Below, piece by piece: positions 1 through 8,115 of a DNA stretch of 64,000 nt (positions are counted from its first letter, which is position 1; the number at the start of each line of letters is the position of its first letter). The translations under genes were made by a program, and so were the position numbers. This stretch comes from Arthrobacter woluwensis (GTDB lineage: Bacteria; Actinomycetota; Actinomycetes; Actinomycetales; Micrococcaceae): the NCBI RefSeq assembly GCF_900105345.1, contig NZ_FNSN01000003.1, positions 1,922,001-1,986,000 on the forward strand. The letters run 5' to 3'. The notes beneath the pieces were generated by a model. That model was not told where the DNA came from. It made no database searches and was given only the letters and a program-made list of their open reading frames with translations.

Positions 1-204
1 ATCCGGCACATACGCGCTGACCTCGACGTAGAAGCGCAGGTGGTCCGGTGCATTGCCCTGGCTGCGCTGAAGAGTGATCCCGTGCACCGCCTCGGGCGTC
101 TCCCGCGACCAGCTGAGCTTGCGCTTCCGGTAGCCGAGGGGCTTGAGGGCGGGCACGACGACGCCGGCCACGAGAGCGTCGAACCTGGCCTCCAGCTCGC
201 TCAT
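1..204 (-). CDS. DUF4304-like protein, C-terminus outside window
   Basis: This minus-strand gene starts with ATG at 202-204 and runs off the left edge, so only 68 N-terminal codons are visible. A GGGAGG ribosome site lies just upstream of the start. The protein begins MSELEARFDALVAGVV and contains PALKPLGYRKRK, followed by a stretch with 'HGITLQRS' and 'LRFYVEV'. This pattern of a helix, 'LKPLGF+K+', then beta strands with an 'xxxQrS' motif matches the N-terminus of DUF4304 proteins, whose function is unknown. No genomic partner is visible on the left. Family assignment rests on motif resemblance only. Confidence 0.6.
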   Translation of the reverse strand, partial: MSELEARFDALVAGVVVPALKPLGYRKRKLSWSRETPEAVHGITLQRSQGNAPDHLRFYVEVSAYVPD

Positions 205-641
205 GCGCGCCCCTCCCGGCGAAGAGGCGTCATCGGCGGTATGCCCGCCCGCCGCGCGGTGGATCCCATGTGTTCCCCCTGTCGTCCAGTCGCCGGTTCG
301 TCCCGGCGACTCTGGAAGAGTATGCGGACCGGACCCCGATTGACCAGGGGCGGCCTCGATCACGCTGCCCTGCTGAATGCTGAACTGGAACTTACCTCGA
401 GCAGGATCATCCGTGCGCCCCGGGAAGGGTCTTGGTAAGCGGGGATCGGCCCTGAGCGGCTGTGGTGATGACCGCGGAGATCCGGCTGGCGGACCACTTC
501 GAGGGCCCAGAGCACACGGTCGTGGTCCGTCACGGCTGCCCGGATGCCAAGGCGCGCAACGAGGTGCTCGGCTCTCTTCGAGAGATCGGGATCGGTGACG
601 GCAGCACTTACGGCTCACGCCGAGTCAGAGACGGTGTGAAC
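205..641. other. Intergenic gap with a coding-like remnant
   Basis: This 437-base stretch lies between the DUF4304-like gene and the siderophore ATPase gene. No open frame has a convincing start, ribosome site and family match. On the minus strand at about 380-630 there is a stretch with plausible actinobacterial codon use, including 'AEHLVARLGIRAAVTDHD' and 'ALEVVRQPDL', but no good start and no family I recognise. It could be a decayed gene end. No strong hairpin with a T-run is seen. Confidence 0.3.
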
Positions 642-1454
642 TCAGCCGTGGTTCCGGTGACGGACCACTTCGCGGGGCAGGACCACCGGGACACCCGTGT
701 CGGGATCCGGGATGACCCTCGCGTCAAGGTCGAACACGTCGCGCAGCAGCTCCTCCGTCACCACGTCCCGGGGCGGCCCTTCCGCGACGATCCGCCCGTC
801 CCGCATGGCGATGAGGTGGTCCGCGTAGCGTGCGGCCATGCCGAGCTCGTGCAGCACCGCCACCACGGTCCGGCCGCCGTCCCTCAGCCGGGAGGTCAGA
901 TCCAGCACCTCCACCTGGTGGGCGATGTCCAGGTAGGTGGTGGGTTCATCCAGCAGGAGGACGTTCGTCTCCTGCGCCAGGGTCAGAGCGATCCACACGC
1001 GCTGCCGCTGTCCGCCGGAGAGCTCATCGAGGCGCCGGGCGCGCAGCTCGGAGACGCCGGCCGCCCTGAGCGCGTCGTCCACCGCCCGCTGGTCCTCTCG
1101 TGACCACTGGCTCAGGATGCTCTGATGGGCGAACCGTCCCCGGGCCACGAGGTCCAGCACCGTGATGGCGTCCGGCGTGACGGGCGACTGGGGGAGGAGC
1201 GCGGTCCGGCGGGCGAGCTCCCGGGCGCTGAACTCTCTGAGATCGGCCTGTTCCAGCAGGACCCTGCCGGCCTGGGGCGTCAGCAACCTCGCCAGGGTCC
1301 GGAGGAGCGTGGACTTGCCGCAGGCGTTCGGGCCGATGATGGCCGTGAAGGCCGCCTTCGGAATGCCGACGTCCAGGCCGTTCAGGACCGGCTTGCGGGA
1401 GTAGCCGCAACTCAGCGATTCCGCCGCCAGGACGGTGTCCGCTTGCACACTCAT
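642..1454 (-). CDS. Ferric-siderophore ABC transporter ATP-binding protein
   Basis: Cytoplasmic ATPase of an iron-siderophore importer (FecE/FhuC/FepC type), 270 residues. It shows a Walker A 'GPNACGKST' near residue 43, a signature 'LSGGQRQRVWIAL', Walker B 'VLLLDEPTTYLDIAHQ' and a switch histidine in 'VVAVLHELG'. 'ATTYLDIAHQ'-type wording after Walker B is characteristic of the siderophore subclass. The Walker A has Cys-Gly where Gly-Ala/Ser-Gly is common, as in many family members. The start at 1454 overlaps the stop of the upstream permease as ATGA, so it is translationally coupled and is the last gene of the operon. The specific siderophore cannot be read from the sequence. Confidence 0.92.
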   Translation of the reverse strand: MSVQADTVLAAESLSCGYSRKPVLNGLDVGIPKAAFTAIIGPNACGKSTLLRTLARLLTPQAGRVLLEQADLREFSARELARRTALLPQSPVTPDAITVLDLVARGRFAHQSILSQWSREDQRAVDDALRAAGVSELRARRLDELSGGQRQRVWIALTLAQETNVLLLDEPTTYLDIAHQVEVLDLTSRLRDGGRTVVAVLHELGMAARYADHLIAMRDGRIVAEGPPRDVVTEELLRDVFDLDARVIPDPDTGVPVVLPREVVRHRNHG

Positions 1455-2497
1455 GAACGTCCACTTTCTCTGAAGAGCAGCCACAGCAGATATCCTCCGC
1501 CGATCACCACGGTGATGGCCCCGACGGGGAGTTTGATGCCAGGCAGCAGGTACTGCGCGGCCAAGTCCGCACCGGCCAGGAGGACGCCGCCCACCAGGCC
1601 CGATGCCGCGAGCCCGGCTCCGTCCCCACCGCCCACCAAACGGCGGGCGATCTGCGGAGCGGCCAGCGCGATGAAGGAGATGGGACCGGCGACCGCGGTG
1701 ACCAGGGCGGTGAATCCCACGCCCAGCAGGACCAGGAGCGCCTTGGCCCGCTCGACCCGCAGTCCCAGCGAGGCCGCGGCCTCGTCACCGAGTGCGAACT
1801 GGGGCAGCATCCGCGCCGCCGGAACCAGCGCGGCCAAAAGCAGCAGTGCGGCGGCCGCCGCGGCGCCCAGCGGCTCCCACGTAAGGCCGAACAGGGACCC
1901 TGCTCCCCAGATCGCCGCGCGCAGCGCCACATCCAGATCGGCCTTCACGCTGAACCACGAGGTGAGCGCGGAGAGGATCGCCCCCACCGCGATGCCCACG
2001 ATGATGAGCCGGAAACCGTGGATTCCCTGGCGGAAGGCCAGCAGGTAGACACAGGCCGCGGCCAGCAGCCCGCCCCCGAGGGCACCCGCCGCGGTGGCGG
2101 CGAACCCGCTTCCCCCGAGAAGGATCACGCCGACCACTCCGGTATAGGCGCCGGCGTTGAGGCCGATGATGTCCGGGCTGCCCAGAGGATTGCGGGTCAG
2201 GGTCTGGAAGATCGCGCCGCTGATCCCGAGGCTCACCCCGAAGAGCACCGCCCCCAGGGCCCGGGCGGCCCGCCACTCGAACACCAGACGGTCCGCGGTG
2301 GCCGCATCCGGGGTCAGGGCGTAGAAGACGGAGCCGAGGGGCACTCCGCCCGGCCCGAGTGTCAGGGCGAGCACCAAGCTGACCGGAATGAGTGCGGCCA
2401 GGACGCCCATCACCAGGACCGTCCGCAGTGTGATCCGACGGCTGTACGGCCCGGCCCGTAGCACCATGACCCGCGAACCGTGGCCGGCCGCCGTCAC
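1451..2497 (-). CDS. Ferric-siderophore ABC transporter permease (FepG type)
   Basis: Integral membrane permease of the FecCD family, about 348 residues, one of two that would form the channel. Typical signatures are 'LGISGAIFQTLTRNPLGSPDIIG' (the coupling region, split here for length as residues near 95-115), 'LGDEAAASLG' and 'GPISFIALAAPQIARRLVG'. I chose the GTG start at 2495-2497 because it forms a GTGA overlap with the stop of the preceding permease; an internal ATG ten codons later is possible. The stop at 1451 in turn overlaps the start of the ATPase gene. Two different FecCD permeases imply a heterodimeric channel of the FepDG type. Confidence 0.9.
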   Translation of the reverse strand: MTAAGHGSRVMVLRAGPYSRRITLRTVLVMGVLAALIPVSLVLALTLGPGGVPLGSVFYALTPDAATADRLVFEWRAARALGAVLFGVSLGISGAIFQTLTRNPLGSPDIIGLNAGAYTGVVGVILLGGSGFAATAAGALGGGLLAAACVYLLAFRQGIHGFRLIIVGIAVGAILSALTSWFSVKADLDVALRAAIWGAGSLFGLTWEPLGAAAAAALLLLAALVPAARMLPQFALGDEAAASLGLRVERAKALLVLLGVGFTALVTAVAGPISFIALAAPQIARRLVGGGDGAGLAASGLVGGVLLAGADLAAQYLLPGIKLPVGAITVVIGGGYLLWLLFRESGRS

Positions 2498-3528
2498 CAG
2501 CTCACCTTCCGGGAACCACGCACCAGGGCGATCAGGATCGGTGCGCCGATCAGGGCAGTGACCACGCCGGCCTGCACTTCGGCCGGCCAGACCATGAAAC
2601 GGCCCAGCACATCCGCGGCCAGCAGCAGAGCCGGCGCCAGGACCAGGGCATAGGGCAGGATCCAGCGCTGATCCGGGCCCGTGAGCCATCGCACGGCGTG
2701 CGGCACCATGAGCCCTACGAAGGCGATGGGCCCGGCCGCAGCCGTGGCGGAACCGCACAGCAGGACGATGGAGAGCATGGCCACCGCGCGGGTGGTGGGG
2801 ACATGGACGCCGACAGACCTGGCCAGGTCATCGCCCAGCGCGAGGGCGTTCAGGGCCCGGGTTGAGAGCAGGGCCAGCAGCAGGCCCGTCACGATGAAGG
2901 GCAGCACGGCGCTCACTGTCCCTGCCGGCCGGTCGGTGATGGAGCCGACGCCCCAGAACCTCATGCGGTCGAAAGTCTGCGGGTCGATGAGCGAGAGCGT
3001 CATCGACAGGCCGCCGAACACGGCGGTCAGGGCGGCGCCGACCAGGGTCAGTCGCACGGGGGTGGCACCCCCGGGACCCCGGGAGGCCAGAGCATAGACG
3101 AGCACTGAGGCGAGCACGGCCCCGGCGAAGCCCCACCAGAGATAGTCACCGATGTCCACCAGCCCGAACAGAGCCACACCCAGGCAGACCGCGAAGCCGG
3201 CTCCGGCGTTCACACCGAGGATTCCAGGATCGGCCAGGGGGTTGCGGCTCAGTCCTTGCATGAGCGCCCCGGCCACCCCCAGTGCGGAACCCACGAGAAC
3301 GCCCAGGAGTGTCCGGGGGACGCGGACCTCGGTCACGGTGACCTGGGAGAGCGAACCGTCGGGCTGGGTGAAGGCCTTCAGCGCGGTGTCAGGGGGAAGG
3401 AGCGCGGAGCCGACCATGATGCTCAGTGCGCACATCAGCAGCAGGACGACGACGGCGGCCCCCAGGCCGAGGGCGCGGACGGTGGGGGCCGGCCTGGATG
3501 ACGGAGCCGGGACGACGAGGGCGCTCAC
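2494..3528 (-). CDS. Ferric-siderophore ABC transporter permease (FepD type)
   Basis: First of two FecCD-family permeases, 344 residues, partner of the permease encoded immediately downstream. Seen motifs include 'RVPRTLLGVLVGSALGVAG', 'GLSRNPLADPGILGVNAGA', 'LGDDLARSVG' and 'GPIAFVGLMVPHAVRWL', all conserved in this family. The start is GTG at 3526-3528, which overlaps the TGA of the upstream siderophore-interacting protein gene (GTGA). The N-terminus has a single hydrophobic segment near residues 20-45 and the remainder is almost entirely membrane-spanning. The gene order reductase, permease, permease, ATPase supports ferric siderophore uptake followed by cytoplasmic iron release. Confidence 0.9.
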   Translation of the reverse strand: MSALVVPAPSSRPAPTVRALGLGAAVVVLLLMCALSIMVGSALLPPDTALKAFTQPDGSLSQVTVTEVRVPRTLLGVLVGSALGVAGALMQGLSRNPLADPGILGVNAGAGFAVCLGVALFGLVDIGDYLWWGFAGAVLASVLVYALASRGPGGATPVRLTLVGAALTAVFGGLSMTLSLIDPQTFDRMRFWGVGSITDRPAGTVSAVLPFIVTGLLLALLSTRALNALALGDDLARSVGVHVPTTRAVAMLSIVLLCGSATAAAGPIAFVGLMVPHAVRWLTGPDQRWILPYALVLAPALLLAADVLGRFMVWPAEVQAGVVTALIGAPILIALVRGSRKVSW

Positions 3529-5264
3529 CGCTCCGCGGTCCCGGACGAGGCGAAGACGAGAGCCTCGACACCCCAGCCCAGCTCGTGAGACGCGTCGAGT
3601 CTCCAGCCGGCCTGGCCGGCGAGCTCCGCGAGGCGCGCCGTGCTGCGCGCCGGTGCCCCGGTGAGGGCGAACTGCAGCAGCTGCTCCTCCTGCGCACGTG
3701 GGCTCAGCGCGTCCTGCCGGGTGCGCTCCACGAGCACCAGGTGCGGGGCCGTGCCGTTCAGCCGGCGGAGGTGCTCCGCGGCCTCCTCGTCGGTCCGGTG
3801 CCCCAGCGCCATGGCCTGGATGGTGACTTCCGGGCGCGGGCCGTGGCCGTACTGGACCCCGGGTTTGAGATCATGAGCGGCCTTCAGGGCCTCCCCGACC
3901 GGTGCCGCACCGGGCCCGTCGCAGACGACGGCGGAAACGGACTTCCAGAGCGGGAGCGCCACCAGGCCCGGCATGAGGTAGGCCAGGCCGCCGGCTTCTT
4001 CGGCGAGTTCTTCGGCGAGCTCCGGATCGCCGGCCACGGATTCCGCGAGCGTCACTCCGTTCATCACCTGCCACGCGCTCCGGCCGGTGCGCAGCGCGCC
4101 GGGAAGTGCGGTCAGAGCCAGGACGGCATCGGCTTCGCTTCCCTGGAACTCCTCCCGGGCGTGCTCATCGCCGAGGACTTCCGTGCCGAGCGGGCCGAGC
4201 GTCAGGCCCTGGGGCCCGGTGGCCAGCACACCGCGGAAGGTCAGGAAGGAGAGCAAGGCGGACGTGCTGCCTGAGGCCAGGCCGAGGCGGGCCTCGAGCT
4301 CCCCGGCGGTGTGCGCGCCGTCGTCGACCGCGTCCAGGATGCCGGCCTCCAGGGCGGCGCGCACGGCCAGCCAGGCGAGGGGCGAGGGGATGGGCTCCGC
4401 GCCGGACGGGGCGGCAGCGGGGCCCCGCTGCTCCGTGCCCGTGGCGGCTGCCGGTTCCTCCCGGCGCACATGCCAGTAACCGGTGATGTCGGTGCGCGAC
4501 CGGGGCACGCCGTGCCTGCGGAGAGTGAGCTTGCGGACCGGCAGGAGGGACCGGGCCTCCGCGGCGGCCCAGACGTAGGGGGTGCCCTCCCAGACCTCGG
4601 GTTCAAGTGCCGCGACGGCCTCTTCCAAGGCGGCCGGGTCCCCGGGCTCGGCCACGATCCAGTCGATGCGGTCGCCGGGGCGTGTCGCGAGTTCCTGCCG
4701 GGCGGAGTCGTGCCCGATCGTGATCAGTGCGCGGACCGGGACGGTCAGAGGGCGCTCCTCCAGGAAGCGGCTGATCGCGGGCAGACCCGTTTCATCGGCG
4801 ATCAGGAGGGCGCGGTCTGCATCCTCCGGGACCCGGGTGCTGGACTTCGGTCCGACGAACCACAGGGGGTCGCCGGGCTTCGCCGCGCGAGCCCAGGCCT
4901 CCGCAGGACCGTCGGCGGGCCCGGCTGAGTGCAGGACGAAGTCGAGATCGAGATCGTGGTGGCCCACCCGGCGCGGCGTGTAATCGCGGGCCTGGCGGTG
5001 CGGGGCGGCCCCCCACTCGATGCCGTGCTCGAGCTGCCGGGGGAGGATGTCTTCCACCGAGCCCTCCGAGGCCAGCAGGATCTTCACATGATCATCGAAT
5101 CCGGGGCTGGCGAAGCCGGGGAAGCTGAGACCGTCCCGGCTGAACGCCCCGAGTTCCTCGCCGCCCAAGGTGATCCTCCGCATCCGCGGGGTCACGTCGA
5201 GGACGCGCAGGACCTCCACGCGACGGAGAACGAGAGGGTGGACGGTGATCCGGGAAGGGCTCAT
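3525..5264 (-). CDS. Siderophore-interacting flavoprotein fused to methyltransferase-like domain
   Basis: A 579-residue two-part protein. Residues 1-265 form a siderophore-interacting protein (SIP/ViuB): FAD-binding motifs near 'TPRMRRITLGG' and 'ARDYTPRRV', a nucleotide-binding part at 'RALLIADETGLPAI' and the closing 'YVWAAAEA...DITGYWH'. SIPs reduce ferric siderophores in the cytoplasm with NAD(P)H to release iron. After a Pro/Ala/Gly linker (about 270-292), residues 295-365 resemble the winged-helix dimerisation domain of small-molecule O-methyltransferases, and 385-579 resemble their catalytic domain. The SAM motif, normally VVDxGGGxG, reads 'VSAVVCDGPGAAPVG', so SAM binding is doubtful. 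Most SIPs end near 280 residues. The stop overlaps the downstream permease start (GTGA). Upstream Shine-Dalgarno is weak. Confidence 0.85.
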   Translation of the reverse strand: MSPSRITVHPLVLRRVEVLRVLDVTPRMRRITLGGEELGAFSRDGLSFPGFASPGFDDHVKILLASEGSVEDILPRQLEHGIEWGAAPHRQARDYTPRRVGHHDLDLDFVLHSAGPADGPAEAWARAAKPGDPLWFVGPKSSTRVPEDADRALLIADETGLPAISRFLEERPLTVPVRALITIGHDSARQELATRPGDRIDWIVAEPGDPAALEEAVAALEPEVWEGTPYVWAAAEARSLLPVRKLTLRRHGVPRSRTDITGYWHVRREEPAAATGTEQRGPAAAPSGAEPIPSPLAWLAVRAALEAGILDAVDDGAHTAGELEARLGLASGSTSALLSFLTFRGVLATGPQGLTLGPLGTEVLGDEHAREEFQGSEADAVLALTALPGALRTGRSAWQVMNGVTLAESVAGDPELAEELAEEAGGLAYLMPGLVALPLWKSVSAVVCDGPGAAPVGEALKAAHDLKPGVQYGHGPRPEVTIQAMALGHRTDEEAAEHLRRLNGTAPHLVLVERTRQDALSPRAQEEQLLQFALTGAPARSTARLAELAGQAGWRLDASHELGWGVEALVFASSGTAER

Positions 5265-5310
5265 AGGGCGAAGGGCTCGCGTTTCATCGGGTCGGAGGCG
5301 GATGGCGGGG

Positions 5311-5339
5311 CCCCTGCCACGGCGGCGCCGCGGCAGGGG
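5311..5339 (-). terminator. Hairpin between siderophore lipoprotein gene and SIP operon
   Basis: CCCCTGCC at 5311-5318 pairs with GGCAGGGG at 5332-5339, with a GC-rich inner part. It lies in the 80-base gap between the lipoprotein gene and the SIP operon on the minus strand. No T-run follows, so it may be a weak terminator, an attenuator or an mRNA-stabilising stem that sets different levels of binding protein and transporter. Confidence 0.45.
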
Positions 5340-5344
5340 ACACG

Positions 5345-6352
5345 CTACTTGGTGAACTTGTCCTTGACGAGGTCCAGGAGGGCCATGGTCTCGTCGTAGT
5401 CCGCGCGGTTGGTCCAGTACGGCAGGTCGAAGGCCTGTCCGTTCTTGAAGGCCGGCAGCTTGGCGTAGACCGCGTTCTTGGACAGTGTGGCGACGTCGAC
5501 GGGGGCGCCGTTGAAGCCCGTGGCGAACAGGGTGGGCTGGGTGAGGACCTGTCCCACCTGCTCGGTGGAGAGCTTGAACGAGTCGCCGCCCGCGGTGTAC
5601 GGCTGGTAACGGCCGGTTGCGAAGAGGGGCGCCGGGGTGAATCCCAGGTCCGTGAAGACCCGGGGAAGTCCGCGGGTCTCGATGCCGACGTACGGGGTCT
5701 GGTCCGCGGTGAAGCTCACGAAGACCGACTCACCCTGGGGGACGGTGATGGACTTCTTCACCTCGGCCGCCTTCTTCTCGTAGGCGGCGAGGGCGTCCTC
5801 GTAGACCTTGTCCTTGCCGAACACGTCTTTGGCGAGGAAGGAGTACTGGTCCTTCCATTCGGTCTTCTTGCCGGACACGATCACGGTCGGCGCGATCTTG
5901 GAGAGCTGGTCATAGGCCTTGGTGGCCTGCATCAGCGGGAAACCGATGCCGCCGGCCACGATGAGGTCCGGCTTCAGCGCCAGAATCGCCTCCATGTCGA
6001 AGCCGTCGGTGCTCCAGGGAAGGAACGTGGTGCCGTCGGCCTTGGCATCCTCGGCCCAGAAATCCGAGAGCTTCCCCTTCTGGTCCGCGTCCTCCGGGAT
6101 CATCGCGGCGACCGGGACGTCCAGGTCGTAGAGATAGCCGGCCAGCGCGTAGTTCAGGACCACGACCTTGCGAGGGTTCGCGGGGATCCGGACCTCGCCC
6201 TGGTCCGTGGTGACCACACGGGTGGCGTCCGCCGTGGAACTGCTGCTGGAGCCGCCGGCGGACCCCGAGGGGGCCGCGCATCCCGACAAGACAAGGCCGA
6301 GGGTCAGGGCCGAAGCGGCGACGGCGGGGAGGAATGTGGAACGCGAACGCAT
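5345..6352 (-). CDS. Iron-siderophore substrate-binding lipoprotein
   Basis: Extracytoplasmic solute receptor for a ferric siderophore, 335 residues, FepB/FhuD-like (Peripla_BP_2 fold). The start at 6350-6352 gives a signal peptide MRSRSTFLPAVAASALTLG ending in the lipobox LSGC, so it should be a lipid-anchored protein. A Gly/Ser-rich tether follows, then 'VRIPANPRKVVVLN', 'ALKPDLIVAGG' and 'APTVIV', all typical. It lies just upstream of, and in the same direction as, the SIP-permease-ATPase operon, separated by a hairpin. An iron box sits 40 bases upstream of the start, so expression is probably repressed by a DtxR-type regulator when iron is plentiful. Confidence 0.9.
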   Translation of the reverse strand: MRSRSTFLPAVAASALTLGLVLSGCAAPSGSAGGSSSSSTADATRVVTTDQGEVRIPANPRKVVVLNYALAGYLYDLDVPVAAMIPEDADQKGKLSDFWAEDAKADGTTFLPWSTDGFDMEAILALKPDLIVAGGIGFPLMQATKAYDQLSKIAPTVIVSGKKTEWKDQYSFLAKDVFGKDKVYEDALAAYEKKAAEVKKSITVPQGESVFVSFTADQTPYVGIETRGLPRVFTDLGFTPAPLFATGRYQPYTAGGDSFKLSTEQVGQVLTQPTLFATGFNGAPVDVATLSKNAVYAKLPAFKNGQAFDLPYWTNRADYDETMALLDLVKDKFTK

Positions 6353-6392
6353 GGGAACCTCTTGGGAGTGCGGCGGGAGACCGCCGATGAAC

Positions 6393-6411
6393 TTAGGTAA
6401 GACTAAGGTAA
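6393..6411. promoter_or_regulatory. DtxR/IdeR-type iron box
   Basis: TTAGGTAAGACTAAGGTAA matches 15 of 19 positions of the DtxR-family consensus TTAGGTTAGSCTAACCTAA. It sits in the divergent gap between the siderophore lipoprotein gene and the AraC-type regulator gene, so it could control both. Binding by the host iron regulator is inferred. Confidence 0.75.
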
Positions 6412-6487
6412 TTTGGTCATGTGGGCTTTTCGTTCCGGATGCGACACGGTCCCGGGACGAACACGACACACCCGGAGGAGGCGGCAC

Positions 6488-7228
6488 ATGACCCGAGCGA
6501 TGACGAACCTGAAACACCTGGTCCCGGAGAATTCCGTCCGTTTCATCGGCCACGCCACGCACAGCCACGAGGAGCCGCATCTCATTCACGTGGCCGTGGG
6601 CGCCGCGCACCTCGATGTGGCTGGTGAGGCCGTCACCTTGCACGCCCGGGAATCACTCTGGCTCGCGCCACGGGTTCCGCACGCGGCCCGGTATGAACCG
6701 GGCAGCCTCGTCCTGGGTCCGTTCCTGTCACCCGGAACGGTGCCGCCCACCCCGGTCTACCGCCTGGGACATCTCCCGGCCCTTACCACGGTGATGACCA
6801 CCATCCTGGGGGTGGCCCCGCAGACCAGCGAGCAGGTGGCGCATCTGAGGTCCGCTCTGGATGAGATCCTGACGGATCTGGTCACCGAGCACTTCGCCCT
6901 GAACCGACCGCGGCATCCGGTGGGAGCGGCGATCGCCCGGGAGGCGGCCATCTCACACGAGACGCTTGGGGCGATCGCCGCGCGGCACGGGATCAGCGCC
7001 CGTCAGGTCCAGCGGATCTTCGCCGACGAAACCGGGTTTCCCTTCCACCGGTGGAGGGTCCGGGCCAGGCTCAACGCGGCGCTCGCCAGGCTCCGCGCCG
7101 GGGAGTCGGTGACCCGGGCCGCCACGGCTGCCGGCTTCGGAACCCGGTCCGGTCTCCTCAAAGCCCTCAGCCGGGAGACCGGCGGCCCCGCCGGACCGCT
7201 GCTGAACAGCCTCACCGGCCCCGCCTAG
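6488..7228 (+). CDS. AraC-family transcriptional regulator
   Basis: A 246-residue cytoplasmic regulator with an N-terminal cupin-like sensor ('HSHEEPHLIHVAVGAAHL', 'LAPRVPHAARY') and a C-terminal AraC helix-turn-helix region ('ISARQVQRIFADETGFPFHRW', here residues about 170-190, and 'SVTRAATAAGF'). The ATG at 6488 follows a strong GGAGGAGG site. It is divergent from the siderophore-binding lipoprotein and shares its iron box, so it is likely iron-regulated and may regulate the uptake genes, as AraC-type RipA does for iron proteins in corynebacteria; that link is an inference. Its last 11 codons and stop lie in a 57-base segment that is tandemly duplicated just downstream. Confidence 0.85.
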   Translation: MTRAMTNLKHLVPENSVRFIGHATHSHEEPHLIHVAVGAAHLDVAGEAVTLHARESLWLAPRVPHAARYEPGSLVLGPFLSPGTVPPTPVYRLGHLPALTTVMTTILGVAPQTSEQVAHLRSALDEILTDLVTEHFALNRPRHPVGAAIAREAAISHETLGAIAARHGISARQVQRIFADETGFPFHRWRVRARLNAALARLRAGESVTRAATAAGFGTRSGLLKALSRETGGPAGPLLNSLTGPA

Positions 7229-7310
7229 ACGCCCGTCCCGCACGGCGCGTGGGCCGCTGCTGAACAGCCTCACCGGCCCCGCCTAGACGCCCGTCCCGCA
7301 CGGCGCGTGG
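7196..7310. repeat. Perfect tandem duplication, 58-bp period
   Basis: Bases 7196-7252 are repeated exactly at 7254-7310. The first copy contains the last codons and TAG stop of the AraC-type gene; the second lies beyond the stop, before hmuV. The perfect identity suggests a recent slippage or unequal-exchange event. It does not alter any reading frame. Confidence 0.95.
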
Positions 7311-7326
7311 ACCGCGGGCCGATGCC

Positions 7327-8115
7327 TCAGGCGATCCGCGCCGGACGCACCGGCCCGACGCGAAGCCTGCCGCCGGCGTCGAGCACTTCCACGGGAGTCC
7401 CGTACACCTCGGAGAGCACCTCGGCCCGGCAGACTTCATGCACCGGCCCCAGCGCGCGCACGCGCCCCTTCTTCAGGAGCAGCATCCGGTCCGCGTAGGA
7501 CGCGGCGGCGTCCAGATCGTGCAGCACCACACCCACCGCGGCTCCCTGGGACGCGAGTTCCCGGGTGAGTGCCAGGGTGGCCTCCGCATGGGCGACGTCC
7601 ATGGCGCTGGTCGGCTCGTCCAGCAGGATCACCGAGCCGTCCGCCACGGGGGTGGCCTGGGCGATGACCCGGGCCAGCGCCGCGCGCTGCCGCTCGCCGC
7701 CCGACAGAGTGGTGATCTCGCGGTCGGCCAGCCCGCTCAGCCCGGTCAGCTCGAGCGCCGCAGTGACGGCGGCGCCGTCGTCGGCCCGTGCCTTCCGCCA
7801 GGGGGTGCGGCCCATGGCCACCACCTCCCGGACGGTGAACGCGAACGCGACGGCGGAGTCCTGCGGCATGACGGCGCGCTTGCGCGCGGCCTCGGCGGAG
7901 GGAACCCGGTGGGACTCGCGCTCTCCCAGATGCACGGTTCCCGAGCTGGGCCGCAGCTGCCCCGCGGCCACCGAAAGGAGGGTTGACTTCCCGGCGCCGT
8001 TCGGACCGATGATCGCCGTGACCTGACCGGGCTCGAGCGTGAGATCCACGGCATCCACCAGGTGCCGGACGCCCATCCGGACGCTCACCGCCCGCAGGCT
8101 CAGTGCGCTGCTCAT
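7327..8115 (-). CDS. hmuV: Haem ABC transporter ATP-binding protein HmuV
   Basis: ATPase of the haem importer, 262 residues. It shows Walker A 'GPNGAGKST', signature 'LSGGERQRAALARV', Walker B 'VILLDEPTSAMDVAH' and H-loop 'VGVVLHDLDAAASYADR'. The wording 'LDEPTSAxDxAH' and an extra residue run 'ATPVADGS' before Walker B are usual for HmuV. The ATG at 8113-8115 overlaps the stop of hmuU as ATGA. It is the last gene of the run htaA-hmuT-hmuU-hmuV on the minus strand, the same order as in corynebacterial haem loci, which is the main reason for assigning haem and not siderophore as substrate. Confidence 0.92.
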   Translation of the reverse strand: MSSALSLRAVSVRMGVRHLVDAVDLTLEPGQVTAIIGPNGAGKSTLLSVAAGQLRPSSGTVHLGERESHRVPSAEAARKRAVMPQDSAVAFAFTVREVVAMGRTPWRKARADDGAAVTAALELTGLSGLADREITTLSGGERQRAALARVIAQATPVADGSVILLDEPTSAMDVAHAEATLALTRELASQGAAVGVVLHDLDAAASYADRMLLLKKGRVRALGPVHEVCRAEVLSEVYGTPVEVLDAGGRLRVGPVRPARIA

